Below, piece after piece: positions 1 to 11,625 of a stretch of 64,000 nucleotides of DNA. The notes below the pieces were generated by a model. It searched no databases and was not told where the DNA came from. It saw only the letters and a list, made by a program, of their open reading frames with translations. Position numbers and translations under genes: made by a program. The DNA comes from Mactra quadrangularis (lineage: Eukaryota > Mollusca > Bivalvia > Venerida > Mactridae). Position 1 is the stretch's first letter, and every line of letters begins with the position of its first letter. Location of the stretch: contig CM046297.1 in assembly GCA_025267735.1 (NCBI GenBank), positions 16,642,011 through 16,706,010 on the forward strand. Reading direction: 5' to 3'.

Positions 1-274
1 AAGACTCATAAATTGTCAAATAATTTCTTACTGTATTAGTTAATAAAACATTTAACAAATTTTTAACTTTTCAGGTTCTTTTAGCATAAGAAATACAGTA
101 CTTCCAATAGGACATTTATTACAATACATACGGTACTACCAGAAAACAGAGAGCTAATATTGGTGTAATAATTCTCATAAAAATAATCTAACAGTCTGAT
201 ATATAGAACAGATAAAATATTTTATAGGTATAACTATAAGGGAGAAAGCTAGATGTTGTATCTACAACTCAATT

Positions 275-560
275 ATGTTACCCCCCCCCCCCCCTGTACC
301 CCCCAAATTGAATCTTTACTTAAATTTGTTTCCGCCTAGCCCTCCCACATTGTATCCAAAACTCTATGTCCCCTCCTGTCCTCCCCACATCATATAAAAT
401 CTCCCCCCCCCCCGGTCCCAATTGTATCAAAAGTTTCACTACATCCCCCAGTCCCACCACATTGTATCCCCAACTCTGTAAGTTACCCCCCTGTGCCCTC
501 CACATTGTATACACAACTCTTTTACGTCCCCCCCTGTCCTCCCTCCCTGCACCTCCGTCT
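275..560. repeat. C-rich degenerate minisatellite
   Basis: Diverged copies of a roughly 40-45 bp unit built around a CACATTGTATCC-like core followed by a C-rich run recur near 347, 388, 417, 458 and 502. Pure C tracts interrupt it (14 C at 281-294, about 11 C near 401). The open frame across 366-620 is a by-product of this pyrimidine-rich composition. Confidence 0.65.
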
Positions 561-1583
561 CTAGAGAGTCATTTACAAGAAATCTCTCCTAGGCGCAAAA
601 ATCAACAGAAATCATTTTGATATTTTTAATGTAATTTTCAGCATCTAAAGATGTCGGTATCACCACTAAACTATCAATAATCTGACAGCATGTTATTTAT
701 TTCTTCTTTCATGAAATTTGACATTTTACTGATCGCTTGCAGCTAGAGTTAAAAAGAGAGAGACTGAGAGAGGCTAGTTTTTAAGCTGTAACAGTGATTT
801 TTACAAAGTTTAATATTAATATTAAAACGCTGCATTCTGCCTTTTATTCTCTTCTGAGACCCTTTTTGCTGTCCCTTTTTTACTCTTTGCTTAACAGAAA
901 TTAGGTAATTTTGAAACCCACAACTTTCTACCAGTGAAATAACACAAATTGAATGGAGTTGTAGAGTTGTTAACTTTTAAACTCCACCCCCAACATAAAG
1001 TCTGATACTCATAAGGTTTTTAGAGGGTATGCCCCACATGAATATCAGAATTCTTATCCAATGCTAAAGAACAACTAACTTTAAACTCTTTCATAAGGTT
1101 CAAGAAGTAGGACATTATCCATAATTAAGCAGTTTCTAGCAGTCTACACTTTCAGAATGAGGCCAGGTCAACACTTTTAGCAGTGTCTGCCCTATTGGAA
1201 TATTTTCAGAAGCTCTAATGCTAAAGTACACAGTATTCTACCCTTCCAATCCATTCATAAAGTTAAAGAACGAGGACAAAACCAATAAATCAGCAGTTTC
1301 TAGCATGGAGTCTGAGATTCTATTATATTTTGCGTCTTTAAAACTTGCCTTACAAATTGAGTTAAAATATTGAACAGCCCGTTCTAGACAAACAGAAACA
1401 AAATCATCAATTTTACAATGAGCACACAGAGCCATGATTGGTTTTTTGTTTCCTGGAAAATTTAGTTGTAAAACATTCTTACAACAGTTTAAACAGATTT
1501 AAAATATCTACCATAGCTTTATTGAAAGAAAAAATTGATTTATGTTCAGCTTGTCTTACCCTCAAATAGCTTGAATAAATTGA

Positions 1584-1885
1584 CCCAAGATAAGGCAAGC
1601 TCAGTAAGTAGCGCACAAGTCTACTTTATTTGATAAATGGTCTTAGTTTTGATTCCTAGGCTAAGTGGTATTACTTTTGTGGAGCTTGGTCATGAAATAA
1701 TTTCAATGTTCAATCTCTCTCCCAACACTGATTCTAAATCATGTAAGGCAGTATCAGATGCTGACAGACACATGCACTTTAATAGTTAGCTCAGATTTAG
1801 TCTTTTCAGGTATGGTTTGTTGACAGACTGCCGTAATATGACCTATACAATGTGTAGCTACTGGGTAAAACCCAACATAAAAAAT
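1584..1885 (+). mobile_element. tRNA-derived SINE, family 1
   Basis: A tRNA-like head contains a box A-like segment (AGCTCAGTAAGTAGCGC, near 1598) and a degraded box B (TTTTGATTCCTAGG, near 1647). The body carries GGAGCTTGGTCATGAAATAA and CTGATTCTAAATCATGTA. The same body occurs at 10340-10525 and, inverted, at 11310-11625, which establishes a dispersed family. Ends are approximate. Confidence 0.75.
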
Positions 1886-2314
1886 ATAGGAAGATATTCA
1901 AACTTGCCAACATATTTTTGAAAATATTTATCACTATCTCTCTACTGCACTGACTATGGTCTATGTTCATAATACCCCGAAATCAGAACTCTATCATTTT
2001 ATCAGTAATCAAAGATATATAGATCTCTAAGAAACAACATTTTGTGGTTTACAGTAACATATGACTCATAATAAAGTCATAGTTAATGAAGACAATATAA
2101 ATATTAACATATGATTCAAGGTCAAGGTCACTACAAGGTAAAGGTCGATACAATGTCAATATTCATCACTTATAATGTATAGATACTGATCTAATGATTT
2201 CATCACATTTCCTAGTAATAATGATAACATCAGTAAAATTACTTTACATAATATCTCGGATACACATGTTTTAAGATTCAACAAGTAAATCTGTGAGCTA
2301 ATGCTCACTAGTGA

Positions 2315-2552
2315 TACCCCCGCCAAAATCTAAAAATATGCGACAAACAGGAAGTAGATGAGCAAGGAGCATGAAATCGCTTTACACCACATGGGACTAT
2401 GGGATGAAGCAATATGCAAAGTATTAGGCTGCTGCATGTTATAGTTGCTGAGAAAACTGCGACGGAAATTTTGTAACGGACGCACGGACGAACGGACGCA
2501 CGGACAGACAAGGGTAAAACAGTATACCCCCCTCTTCTTCGAAGCGGGGGTA
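2315..2552. mobile_element. Short TIR element (MITE)
   Basis: The segment starts with TACCCCCGC and ends with GCGGGGGTA, giving a 9-bp terminal inverted repeat about 235 bp apart. Just inside the right end lies a run of ACGGACG-type tandem repeats (about 2478-2507). No coding capacity is seen. The autonomous parent family is not recognised. Confidence 0.6.
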
Positions 2553-2929
2553 TAACAAGACTTATTGAACAATCAACACTGGGTGCAGCATACACATCCT
2601 GTATGAAATTTTCAGCCCAGACACAACAAACGGAACAGAATTCTGCAACTGATGATAAAATGAGCTAGATTTTTTCTGTGCATAAATTGGACGAAATTTT
2701 GGGTCGTAATATGTAAAATAGCAGGATTATTTTCCAAGTAGAATACTACAGATTACATTACACTTAATGCCTTATGTACAGTTAAATACTTTATTCATCA
2801 TCTACTGAAATTTTTATCAGGATTTATTACCATCATACATTACAGTTTATGGCAAAATAATCAACTAGCTAAACTATAGATATAAAATAAATAATTGTCC
2901 CTAGCCTTTTCCACGGTGTATAAACGAAA

Positions 2930-3150
2930 ACGAAACTGTACGATCGCTGTTGATCGGTATTTTATGATTTTCTTCAATATCCAACCTAAACACTGAAAAC
3001 TGACGTAAAATAAGATTAAATTCTGTACGATGTCTGTTGATGTGATGTAAAATGATGTGTACGACGTCTGTTGATGTGTTTGTCCGACTTCTGATGATGC
3101 AAATTGTTGATTTGTTACATTCTGTACGATGTCTATTGATATTAATTTAT
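2930..3150. repeat. Degenerate direct repeats
   Basis: Four copies of a TGTACGATGTCTGTTGAT-like core occur near 2937, 3026, 3058 and 3124 with irregular spacing. They look like an old, decayed tandem array. No function is apparent. Confidence 0.45.
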
Positions 3151-3570
3151 GATAATATACTTGTTTCTTTATCATTTCCGCCACCGAAGTAAAGAAGTAG
3201 ACCATGTTGTGAAGATGTGCATAAAGAATATAACCTCTGGTAGAATTTTAGATAAGGGAGATATTTCACTTTAATTTTGTACAATAACAATTGTAAGCTT
3301 GATAGCAGTAGATACACAAACATTTTCATACACTGACCACAAATAGTATACAGTCCATTAATTTTTTTCATTATATAGTATTTTATGATCTTCACTTTTG
3401 ATTTTGTAATTTCATTTTACATAGTGAAAAAACATGCTTAACATTTATTTATATTTCAGTACAATAACAACAAATTCAATATAATTGAATTATCAAATTT
3501 CAATCAATATTACAGGAGAGGTCCGTAAAGGCCTGTCCACGATGGCAATACAAATAACACTTAAACACAG

Positions 3571-4310
3571 TTAGTATTTGGTGTAACCCTCTACAACAAC
3601 CGTGCGTGGCATACCTCTAACCAGCATCTGGTACTTCTCCACAGTGGTTCTGGACTTGTCCGATTAAAGATAAGCTTCCAGCTCTGTAACGTTACGTGAG
3701 CGATACTGTCGCACAGCTGTTTTCAACTTAAACCACAAGTGTTCAATAGGGTTTAAGTCTGGGCTATTCGGGGCCAACATATCAGTTCCATGATGTCATT
3801 ATTCTTTTTCTGTTTATGTGTTCATTCATTCTCCTGCGAAAGTAAAACCCACCATCATTCTGGAAGAGAGTGAATCTTGACTCCTCTGTACACAGATGTA
3901 CATCACTTCAGTCTACCCTGGTCCAGTCTGCATGATTGTAGGCAAAATCCATCCGTTTTGTACGATGAACAGCTGTCAGGGGTGGTTTCTTCACTGCTCA
4001 TTCTGCAATAGAAAAAAAATGTTTAACTTGGGTCAAATAGGCAAAAGTGTAATGCACTTAGTTTCAGGTTCAATCTGATAATAACCCAATCAAATTTCCG
4101 CTTGCATACTCGCTTATCCTGGACAACAACGCCCTACTGGATATCTGTTTACGAAGGTTTTTTAAGGTCAAAACAACAATGAAAGTGAAAGAAGAAAGAA
4201 AATACTAAGCAAAACCTTACCTTGTTACTCCCTTTCTTCGGCAAACATGACAACAAGCTCCCTTTGCTGGAACTTGGCCGCACACTCAATCCTCTGTTCA
4301 ATTGTTAGTC
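3571..4310 (-). pseudogene. Tc1-like transposase pseudogene
   Basis: On the minus strand a degraded Tc1/mariner-superfamily transposase can be read in pieces. The clearest motif is SPDLNPIEHLW (3733-3765), which carries the third catalytic acid of the DDE triad in this family. It is followed by KLKTAVRQYRSRNVTELEAYL and then a stop. A second piece in another frame reads VEKYQMLVRGMPRTVVV and ends at a stop at 3571-3573, the usual C-terminal end. Upstream, around 3830-3990, fragments such as NHADWTRVD and ESRFTLFQNDGG match the middle of such transposases, with a stop where a Trp is expected. Frameshifts and stops show it is dead. The terminal inverted repeats were not located with confidence. 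Confidence 0.82.
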
Positions 4311-4809
4311 ACATTATCACTTTCTTCTTGAAAATAAGTGTCAGCAAAAGTGAATAACTACCAATACCATTATTTTAAGGCATTTCATTCATTTGATGAG
4401 TACCGAAGTAAACAAAATTTTAATTCCCCCCCCCCTCATAGCAGAATACTGAAAAAAATTCCTTCCAACCTATGAAATTGTGTACCTTAAGGAAATTACC
4501 CCTTTATTTGTTTTAATTTAATATACTCCTTTAATGGACAGTTATCTCCCTTCTTAAAATGTAATGTTTCGGCCTTCCCATGCAGAAAAACTGATGTTTG
4601 GTCATATTTTGTCTGTAAAATTAGTTTTAGACACTGTATACTTTAATTAGGTAGGCACAAACAAAGGGTACTAAAGTACAATTAAGTTAAATATAACCTG
4701 TTTTATGAATTATGCATTGCTTACGATAGTGGTACATGACTAAACTCTTAAAACGCACTAATATCATATTAAATCACACAATTAAATCAAACGAAGTCGT
4801 ACAATACTT

Positions 4810-5905
4810 TAAAGCCCGTGTCACATATTCGCAAGTTGGTACTGCGAGTTTCCGCGACGATGGGCGAGTTTAATCTCGTGGCCAAAATGAAAGAGTTGTC
4901 ACGACATTTGTTTATAAAGAGTCTTGCACGACATCTGCTCGAGTGTTGTACGACACTCACACGAGACGTCCACGATCATCGACGGTCAGCGACGATTCAT
5001 AGCGATCGACATACGAGCGACATGTACACTATATTCTCTCGACATCTAACGACATTCATGCGAGCTACTACGAGTTTCGACGATTTATCCCGATTTAAAC
5101 GCGACATGTTAACGAGTTCATTACGATCTGTGGAGAGAGTAGTGCGACACACATTTTAGATGACACGAAATCTTGCGAAGGCTGTATAAATAGCAAGCAA
5201 AGCGCATGAGCACCAAAAGGTGAAAGACATGCAGGATGATCAGACTGGTGGCATTGATGGCGCATGCTGATGAAGAAGATGCCAATGATGAACTTGAAAT
5301 ATCAAGATTGATTTAAAATCGTTTAACAAGAGATAGTATTGGCAGAGCGCGCCGACAGTGTTGGGTTAGACCATGGATTATGAGAAGGGTTGACTTTGGA
5401 CATTATGACCGTCTGATGCGTGAGCTTGAAATGGAAGACAAAAAATCGTATACCAACTTTCTGCGTTTACATCCAGAGATGTTCATCGAAATGAATTTTG
5501 ACAGATTTCTTCCGAAGTATATTTAACTCGCGATAATGTCGTGTGATTGTCGCAAGGAGGTCGCGCAAACTCGTGAAGATGTTGCAAAAACTCGCAAAGA
5601 CTCGCCAAATATCGCGGTGGTAGATTTCACGGCGACATGTGACGACATTACTACGACACGAGTACGAGTTTTCACGACATGCATACGACATCCTCTCGAC
5701 ATCTACACGAGATAAAAAGTTCGGCGACCCACCGCGAGAATTTTAAACGGTTTAAAATTGTCGCCGCGACAAGCCAAGACGCTGCAACATGTGGAGAGAT
5801 GCATCGACATCAGTACGAGATCTACACGATACCAGCGGAGCTGCTCTGAGTTGCAACTCGCCGACACTCGCGGTCAATTATTTTGCCTGTGTGACACGGG
5901 CTTTA
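4810..5905 (+). mobile_element. PIF/Harbinger-like element, non-autonomous
   Basis: The ends form a perfect 16-bp inverted repeat, TAAAGCCCGTGTCACA (4810-4825) and its complement (5890-5905). Internal sequence next to both ends is packed with short motifs such as ACGACA, CGACAT and ACGAG on the plus strand at the left, with the same classes of motif on both strands at the right. They resemble subterminal transposase-binding repeats. The middle keeps one transposase fragment (5317-5526). A clean 3-bp target duplication was not found. The long open frames over 4818-5159 and 5467-5691 reflect the GC-richer subterminal repeats. Confidence 0.75.
5317..5526 (+). pseudogene. Harbinger-type nuclease fragment
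   Basis: A 69-codon open stretch with no convincing start reads RARRQCWVRPWIMRRVDFG followed by HYDRLMRELEMEDKKSY and TNFLRLHPEMFIEM. This Arg-Pro-Trp ... Phe-Leu-Arg-(hydrophobic) ... Pro-x-Met-Phe pattern is typical of the N-terminal part of PIF/Harbinger transposases and HARBI1/ALP1-like proteins. An in-frame stop lies directly upstream (5314-5316) and a TAA at 5524-5526 ends it. The DDE nuclease core is missing, so the element cannot move by itself. Confidence 0.75.
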
Positions 5906-6515
5906 CATAAAATCGTTAGTAGTCGTACACAATCATTTGTCGAAGTCGTACAGTATGTCAGCGAATGCACATGACATAAACGTCAAGTTTACACATAGTT
6001 GCATTCAACATTCTGATAAATTATTGATATAATATAAGAAATAATTTATTTTATACCAAAAAAGTCTTCATACAATAACATGAATGTGATTTGTTTTCTC
6101 GAAATCGAGTTTACAAGACAAGCTATGGATGTCAACAAAGCAAAATAGTTCGTGATTTGGAAGTGATTGTTAACGTTTTTACTATAAAAGAACGATATGG
6201 AATCAGCAAAACTGCTGCAAATAGTTTATCACGAGCTAAGGTTTATTTTGGAAATCTGTCTATGTACCAGAAGATTTGTTATCCCATAAAAACTAATAAA
6301 CTGTATTTCTGTATAAATTCACTACCAATCGCAATCACTGATGTCGTACAGTCGTTTATACACCGTGTTTTCTATGTCCTAATATTTTTTACCTATAAAT
6401 CCAAAATTTTCACTCAGACAAATATTTTATTCAACAGTCAGTGGGGTATACAAAATCCCAGTGATTTAAATATTTGATACATGCTGAATATTCCCGGAAA
6501 CTATTTTTATCAGTA

Positions 6516-6600
6516 ATGAGTACATTAGTACTGTAGTGAGTATTTACATCAGCAGGGTTACTGTATGAGCCACTGAGAGTTAAATAAAGTTTAACAATAC
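6516..6600 (+). repeat. Dispersed repeat, copy 1 (with 9236-9325)
   Basis: A segment with TATTTACATCAGCAGGGTTA followed by GAGCCACTGAGAGTTAAATA recurs at 9236-9325 with scattered differences (TTAAATCAGCAGGGTTAATG, GCCACTGACAGTTGAATAAA). Both are in the same orientation, 2.7 kb apart. The family is unknown. Confidence 0.6.
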
Positions 6601-7274
6601 ATGTATACACAGGGCTAGACCTGGCTTTTTTTCTCTGAGCCAATTTTGCAACAAAATATGAAGTCACGACGAAGAACTTGAATAGATGAATTTTAGTCTC
6701 GTTGGACAATTTCATAACAAACCATGACATAGCATGACTGTACAAAGTGTATATCTAAGTACAATATGATTAATACAAGCATAGACCACAAAACATTGTA
6801 AATGTTTACTATAGATACATGTATACCTTCATACATTCATAATAGCTTGTTTACTTTATCAACCAATAACTAAATGATATAGTGCTTGTTTGTATTATTG
6901 AACTCTAATTTGATTATATTTTCTTACAGTATGTCAGTTATATTGATTCTAAAAAAAATTCTGTTAATGTTGCTTATTTATATGTATATTATTATATATA
7001 TTATTAATATCTGTGTGGACCATATTATAGAAAATTGTTTAACACCAAATATGTTATTCACAATTAAAAAAGTGTCTATTGAAAAGACTGATGCACCCTG
7101 TCATATTTTTACATCGAGTCAATAGTGATTCCAAGTTCTAAACAAAAGTTCTTCCCAGTTCTAAAACAATCACAATGCAAATATCACCGTCAAGCCAAGC
7201 CAATGTAAAGCATCAATACAAAATTAAAAGCAAATTGAAACTTCCCATGATTCTTTTCTATTAATTATAACTAC

Positions 7275-7713
7275 TAGGGCTGTGGATCGTCGAGCTAGTG
7301 GCGATCCAATCCAAACCACAATTCATGTGTAGCAATTCACGAATCGAACCATGAATCACTTGTTAATGGAGGAGCATTCAGGAATTCATTTAATAACCAA
7401 AGTAAGTAGAGAATTGCAGAAGCTTTTACTATATGGAAAAATATGTACTCTAAACATTTCTATTAACTGACCTTTTATGGGAATTTTCAGTGATTTTTGT
7501 TGAAATGTGTTTCAATCGAAATTTTGACACAAGATATTATGGTCCCAACATAAGTTAAAGTTTTCATTAGGAGTGCGGCTCGTTTTCATTGATTATTAAG
7601 CTGAACATGTTCTTTCGTTTTTTTTCCAAAATTAAATCACGATCCGACGAATATTCGTACTCGATTTTCTGGTCGAGATCGCGAATAGTACTCGGATACT
7701 TGCAACAGCCCTA
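7275..7713 (+). mobile_element. hAT-type MITE, copy 1
   Basis: Ends are TAGGGCTGT and ACAGCCCTA-like, flanked by near-identical 8-bp target duplications (ATAACTAC at 7267-7274 and TTAACTAC at 7714-7721). An 8-bp duplication with TAGGG-type ends fits the hAT superfamily. The interior has paired GATCC/CGAATCG-type segments and no transposase. A second copy lies inverted at 21032-21452. Confidence 0.85.
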
Positions 7714-8040
7714 TTAACTACATCAGTGTTTCTAAGGCAATATTGTAAACTCAAGCAATATAACCCTAGCCATGTAACAAACTACAATGTAAAACTCACT
7801 TATTGTATCACTAAAACATACTATATAATACAATAATAGATATAACAGATAATTTTTACCCAGAATTCCTGGATGATGTAACACTCAACCTTAACATTAC
7901 ACTAATTACTGTAACAGATAACAATTACTTTAAGGACCTGTTACACTACTCAGTATTTTAGTGATATAATATCAGCTATTTCTCCATAATCCAGTAGCGT
8001 GTTCAATTACACAGAACATTACATAACGATACATTCGGAA

Positions 8041-8246
8041 ATCCTCAGCCATTCGCTGCGAATAATCTAATCTAATACACAAATATGCGATTGTTAAGGC
8101 AGTGAGTGATGTTTCAAAATTTACGGACTAAAAATGAAACATCACTCAATGCCTAAACGACCATATATTTGTTAACTTAAACACCTGTAGTTTCAAAATA
8201 GCGTGTAAATATGTCCGAGATTATTCGCAGCAAATGGCCGAGGTTT
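8041..8246. mobile_element. Foldback element with nested inverted repeats
   Basis: Outer arms: CAGCCATTCGCTGCGAATAA near 8047 against TTATTCGCAGCAAATGGCCG near 8220. Inner arms: GTGATGTTTCA near 8106 against TGAAACATCAC near 8134. The stretch could fold into one long hairpin. No coding sequence is present. It is probably a MITE; the superfamily is unclear. Confidence 0.7.
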
Positions 8247-8270
8247 TGTAACGTTCGCGGTAACTGAACT

Positions 8271-8462
8271 CCCTATAGGTCTGTGGTACAGTAAGCTATG
8301 AGCAGGATTTCAAAAATAGTGTTCCTAAATTTTGCTAGTTTGTACACTACCCAGTATTTTAGTGCTACACCATTTTCAGCAATTTCCCCCATAATCCAGG
8401 TCTGTGGCAGAGTAGGCTTTGTGGAAGATTTCAAATTTAGTGTCCCTGTGTTTGCTGGTTTG
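8271..8462. repeat. Diverged tandem duplication, ~123 bp apart
   Basis: The block AGGTCTGTGG(T/C)A...GATTTCAAA...TTTGCTRGTTT occurs at about 8276 and again at about 8399. Part of the intervening block (CAGTATTTTAGTG...CATAATCCAG) also has a relative at 7950-8000. An old local duplication. Confidence 0.55.
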
Positions 8463-10339
8463 ACCCTCATCTGGCCTGACAATACTCTTCAATGATAATT
8501 CAACAATAATGTTGATTTTCCATAATTTATAAGGTATATTGAAGCGTTATGGCCTAGTAGAACAAAAAAGGGTAAAGTGAGTACTGGTGATACCAAAAGT
8601 ACTTACTATCACAAATAACTAACAAAATTACTAGATGGCCGGACACTTGGCATTTGATTATGTAATTGCTTTTAATGCAGTTTTCAGCAAATTTACACCA
8701 AGACTGACAGCACAGCATAAGAAACACAACATTAGCAAGCACACTGATGTATAGAGCAGTGTAACAGAGTCTTGATACAAAACAAATAGAAATATATAAT
8801 CCATATATTTATAATACATATATTTTATATTGTAACAAATAATAAGCTTCATTAATTTAACAACTTCCTTGTTACCAATGTTATGTCTAATTGTCCATGT
8901 ACCATTTACATGTAGGTAAAGTAAAATAGGACTTCAACATTTATTGCGGTTAAATAAGTTCTTCATACAGTAAGCTTATGGATTGCTCTCCAATACTATA
9001 TAGGATTTGAACATTTTTTGTTTAACTAAGTTAGTTATAATGTAATGTAAGCATAGGCCTAGCTCAAATTATCCGATTGTATGCCCCTCAGGGTCCTGGT
9101 AATTAATTTGTAGCAGATGGACTGGAAAGAACCAGAAAGATTTGCGATGAAAATTGAGCGGTCAAAGCAAATAAAGTCACCTCATCTTCCATATAAACAT
9201 TGACCCCGCTGAATTTTAAACTCGCTGAAGTACTTCTGTACTCACATTCATCATTGTACAAATATCAGTATTTAAATCAGCAGGGTTAATGTTGGGGCCA
9301 CTGACAGTTGAATAAAATTTACCAATAGCTTGACTTCTCACAAACCCATACCCTTATACAAAAACAGCTCAAAAACAGTTCAACCTAGATTTCGAACTGT
9401 ACTAAATACCAAACAACGTTCCCCCAATGTTTCCAACAAAAACATTGCTCCCCTATGATTAACTTCAGTCTCCTTTGATAATGATACTGTAACCCTCAGA
9501 GACCTTGTAAAAATAATCATATCAGTAAATATATGGGAAATTTATTACCAAAGAAAAACTCTAACATTTTTCTTATATTTCATAATTGACCCCTAATACC
9601 TAACACATGTTGGTATGGTAACAGCTGTAGAACTAATTAAAAGATCAGTAGAAAAAAGAAACATTTTCATCCAATGAAATCCATTGATACATTTAGCTAC
9701 CAGAAATCTAACCAATGAAAATCGCCGAAATTACTCACATGCACAAAATTAACCAATCAAATTGCATGAATTAATATTTATACACTACACTCACCAGTAT
9801 TGATAGAAAGTGACCAACTAATAATTATTCAATTACTGTCATATTTATGACAGTACAGAGGCAGTAACATGAGGCGGGGGGCAAACTATATTTTCAACAG
9901 GGTAAGTGCTCTGACATCATATACTAGGTGCCCAGTCGGAATTCCAGCTATGATTTTCTTGTCCAAACCAAATGTTCACTAGCAGTGACAAGATGCAAAA
10001 AAAAACAAGAATTTGTCAGGGGCAATAGGACAACCTTAAATGTCGAGCCTTGCAACAAAAATATCACTCTGTATAAAACTCATTATTTTCTCAAGCACTT
10101 TCTTATTTCCTAGAGAGTGAGGGGTGACATATACAAACTGACCCCACCCCTCACTGACTCCACCCCTCCCTGCCTCCACTCATGGAGGTAACTTATGATA
10201 ATCAATCAGGTCCAGTAATATAAATGTAATACAATACTTGTTATCAATATTTAAACAATACCAACACATGATTATCTTACTGACAGATGTCAGCATCTTA
10301 CCATCTGACTCACTGTTCTAACTGATCAAAACCTTGTTT

Positions 10340-10525
10340 CAGTATTCATATTCTTCCTCCTACCACTGATTCTAAATCATGTATACAAGGCAGTTATCAA
10401 TCACTGATGAAAGTATGCGCCTAGTTACAGGTTAACAGCTAAATCCAGTCAGATTTAGCCTTTCCAGGAACTGTAAGTTGGCATGACCTATTCAATGTGT
10501 TGCTACGGCATTACACCAAACTAAA
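10340..10525 (+). mobile_element. SINE family 1, 5'-truncated copy
   Basis: Carries the body motifs of the 1584-1885 SINE (CTGATTCTAAATCATGTA, CAGATTTAGCCTTTCCAGG, CTATTCAATGTGTTGCTAC) but lacks the tRNA-like head. Confidence 0.7.
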
Positions 10526-11139
10526 AACAAAAAGATTGGAGGACCAATGCATAAACCTTAAATTTACACCACACTAAAACATTCTAACTCAGTTTTCATA
10601 AAATTTGTAGTGTTAACTGTATTTCAACCTAAAACATCACATCACATCATTACATAACAAAAACTAGACCAGTTTTATAAACTCAACAGAATATTCAGTA
10701 ATAAAATATACAGCTCTGTGGGAGGTTAACATCATAATTTAAACATAATATTCACACAAAAAATGTAGTGAGACCACTTCTACATGCTAATTCAAGATTA
10801 ATTTTCAAACATTAACTGAAGAATTAAGATATATACATATTTACATTTTATCTAATTTTAACAGCTTAATTGTTAAACAAGTTAAAATATTTTAATTACT
10901 CTCAAGTCCGGACTTCCCAGCTAATGAGATAGAAGGATAAAGTTTAATTAATGATCAATGAAACTACAAGTTGGGTTTTAGATGAGTCTCAAACCAACTA
11001 AAGCTAGATATAAAAGTAAGTGAGGTTTAAATTCTGTGTTGATATCAAACACATTCAGCTGACTTCACCATTTTGTACAATAATCCCTGATCATTGAAAT
11101 CACCTTCAGACAGGAGACCCCCCCTCGTAATACTCATTC

Positions 11140-11625
11140 ACACCTGGGTGCAGTGGATCAACTGTAGGATATGGGAATGCTCAAGGGAATTAGCAGGGCC
11201 AGTAGTTGGGCTTAAACCCAGGACCTCTGGATTCCTACCTGGGCATCCTACCACTTCCATATGATATCCAAATAAACAACAAGCAACCCTGGGCTTTAAG
11301 CCATCATATTGTTTGTTGCGTTTAACATTGTAGCAACACATTGTATAGGTTATAACATGATGGTCAGTACACCTACTCACTGTTCTTGGAAAGGCTAAAT
11401 CTCTGGATTTAGCTGCTAACAAACTACTAGATGACTACTTCTGTCAGTGACTGACTACTGCCCTACATGATTTAGAATCAGTGGTAGGAATGAGAATGAC
11501 CGTAGAAAATTATTTCATGACCAAGCTCCATAAGGTATGCCCTGCCTGGGAATCGAACCTACAACCCCTCGATTAGTAGACTTGTGCGCTACCAACTGAG
11601 CTAGCCAGATGGGGTACCATCATAT
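11140..11625 (-). mobile_element. Compound SINE: family 1 plus a second tRNA-like unit
   Basis: Read on the minus strand from 11625, the head is a good tRNA-like promoter: GCTAGCTCAGTTGGTAGCGC (box A) and GGTTCGATTCCC (box B, near 11550-11561). The family 1 body follows. Further on (about 11280 to 11140) a second tRNA-like segment appears, GAAGTGGTAGGATGCCC with GGGTTTAAGCCC as its box B. Either one SINE inserted beside another or the family is dimeric. Flanking duplications were not resolved. Confidence 0.75.

Noticed and set aside
366..620. Proline-rich 84-codon frame
   Set aside because: Composition follows the C-rich minisatellite; no other support.
1238..1435. 65-codon minus-strand frame as a further DIP2 exon
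   Set aside because: Its sequence does not resemble any part of DIP2 that I know. The surrounding DNA is a diverged local duplication (TTCATAA...CAGTTTCTAGCA near 1090-1145 and 1255-1305).
2101..2150. Cluster of CAAGGTCA nuclear-receptor half sites
   Set aside because: AAGGTCAAGGTCA-type strings are common inside invertebrate dispersed repeats, and no promoter lies nearby.
4818..5159. 113-codon plus-strand frame as a gene
   Set aside because: It lies wholly in the subterminal repeat zone of the Harbinger-like element; its Arg/Thr/His-rich sequence mirrors the ACGACA-type motifs.
11530..11620. Functional tRNA gene on the minus strand
   Set aside because: Box A and B are present, but the sequence continues into a repeated SINE body and no clean acceptor stem closes.
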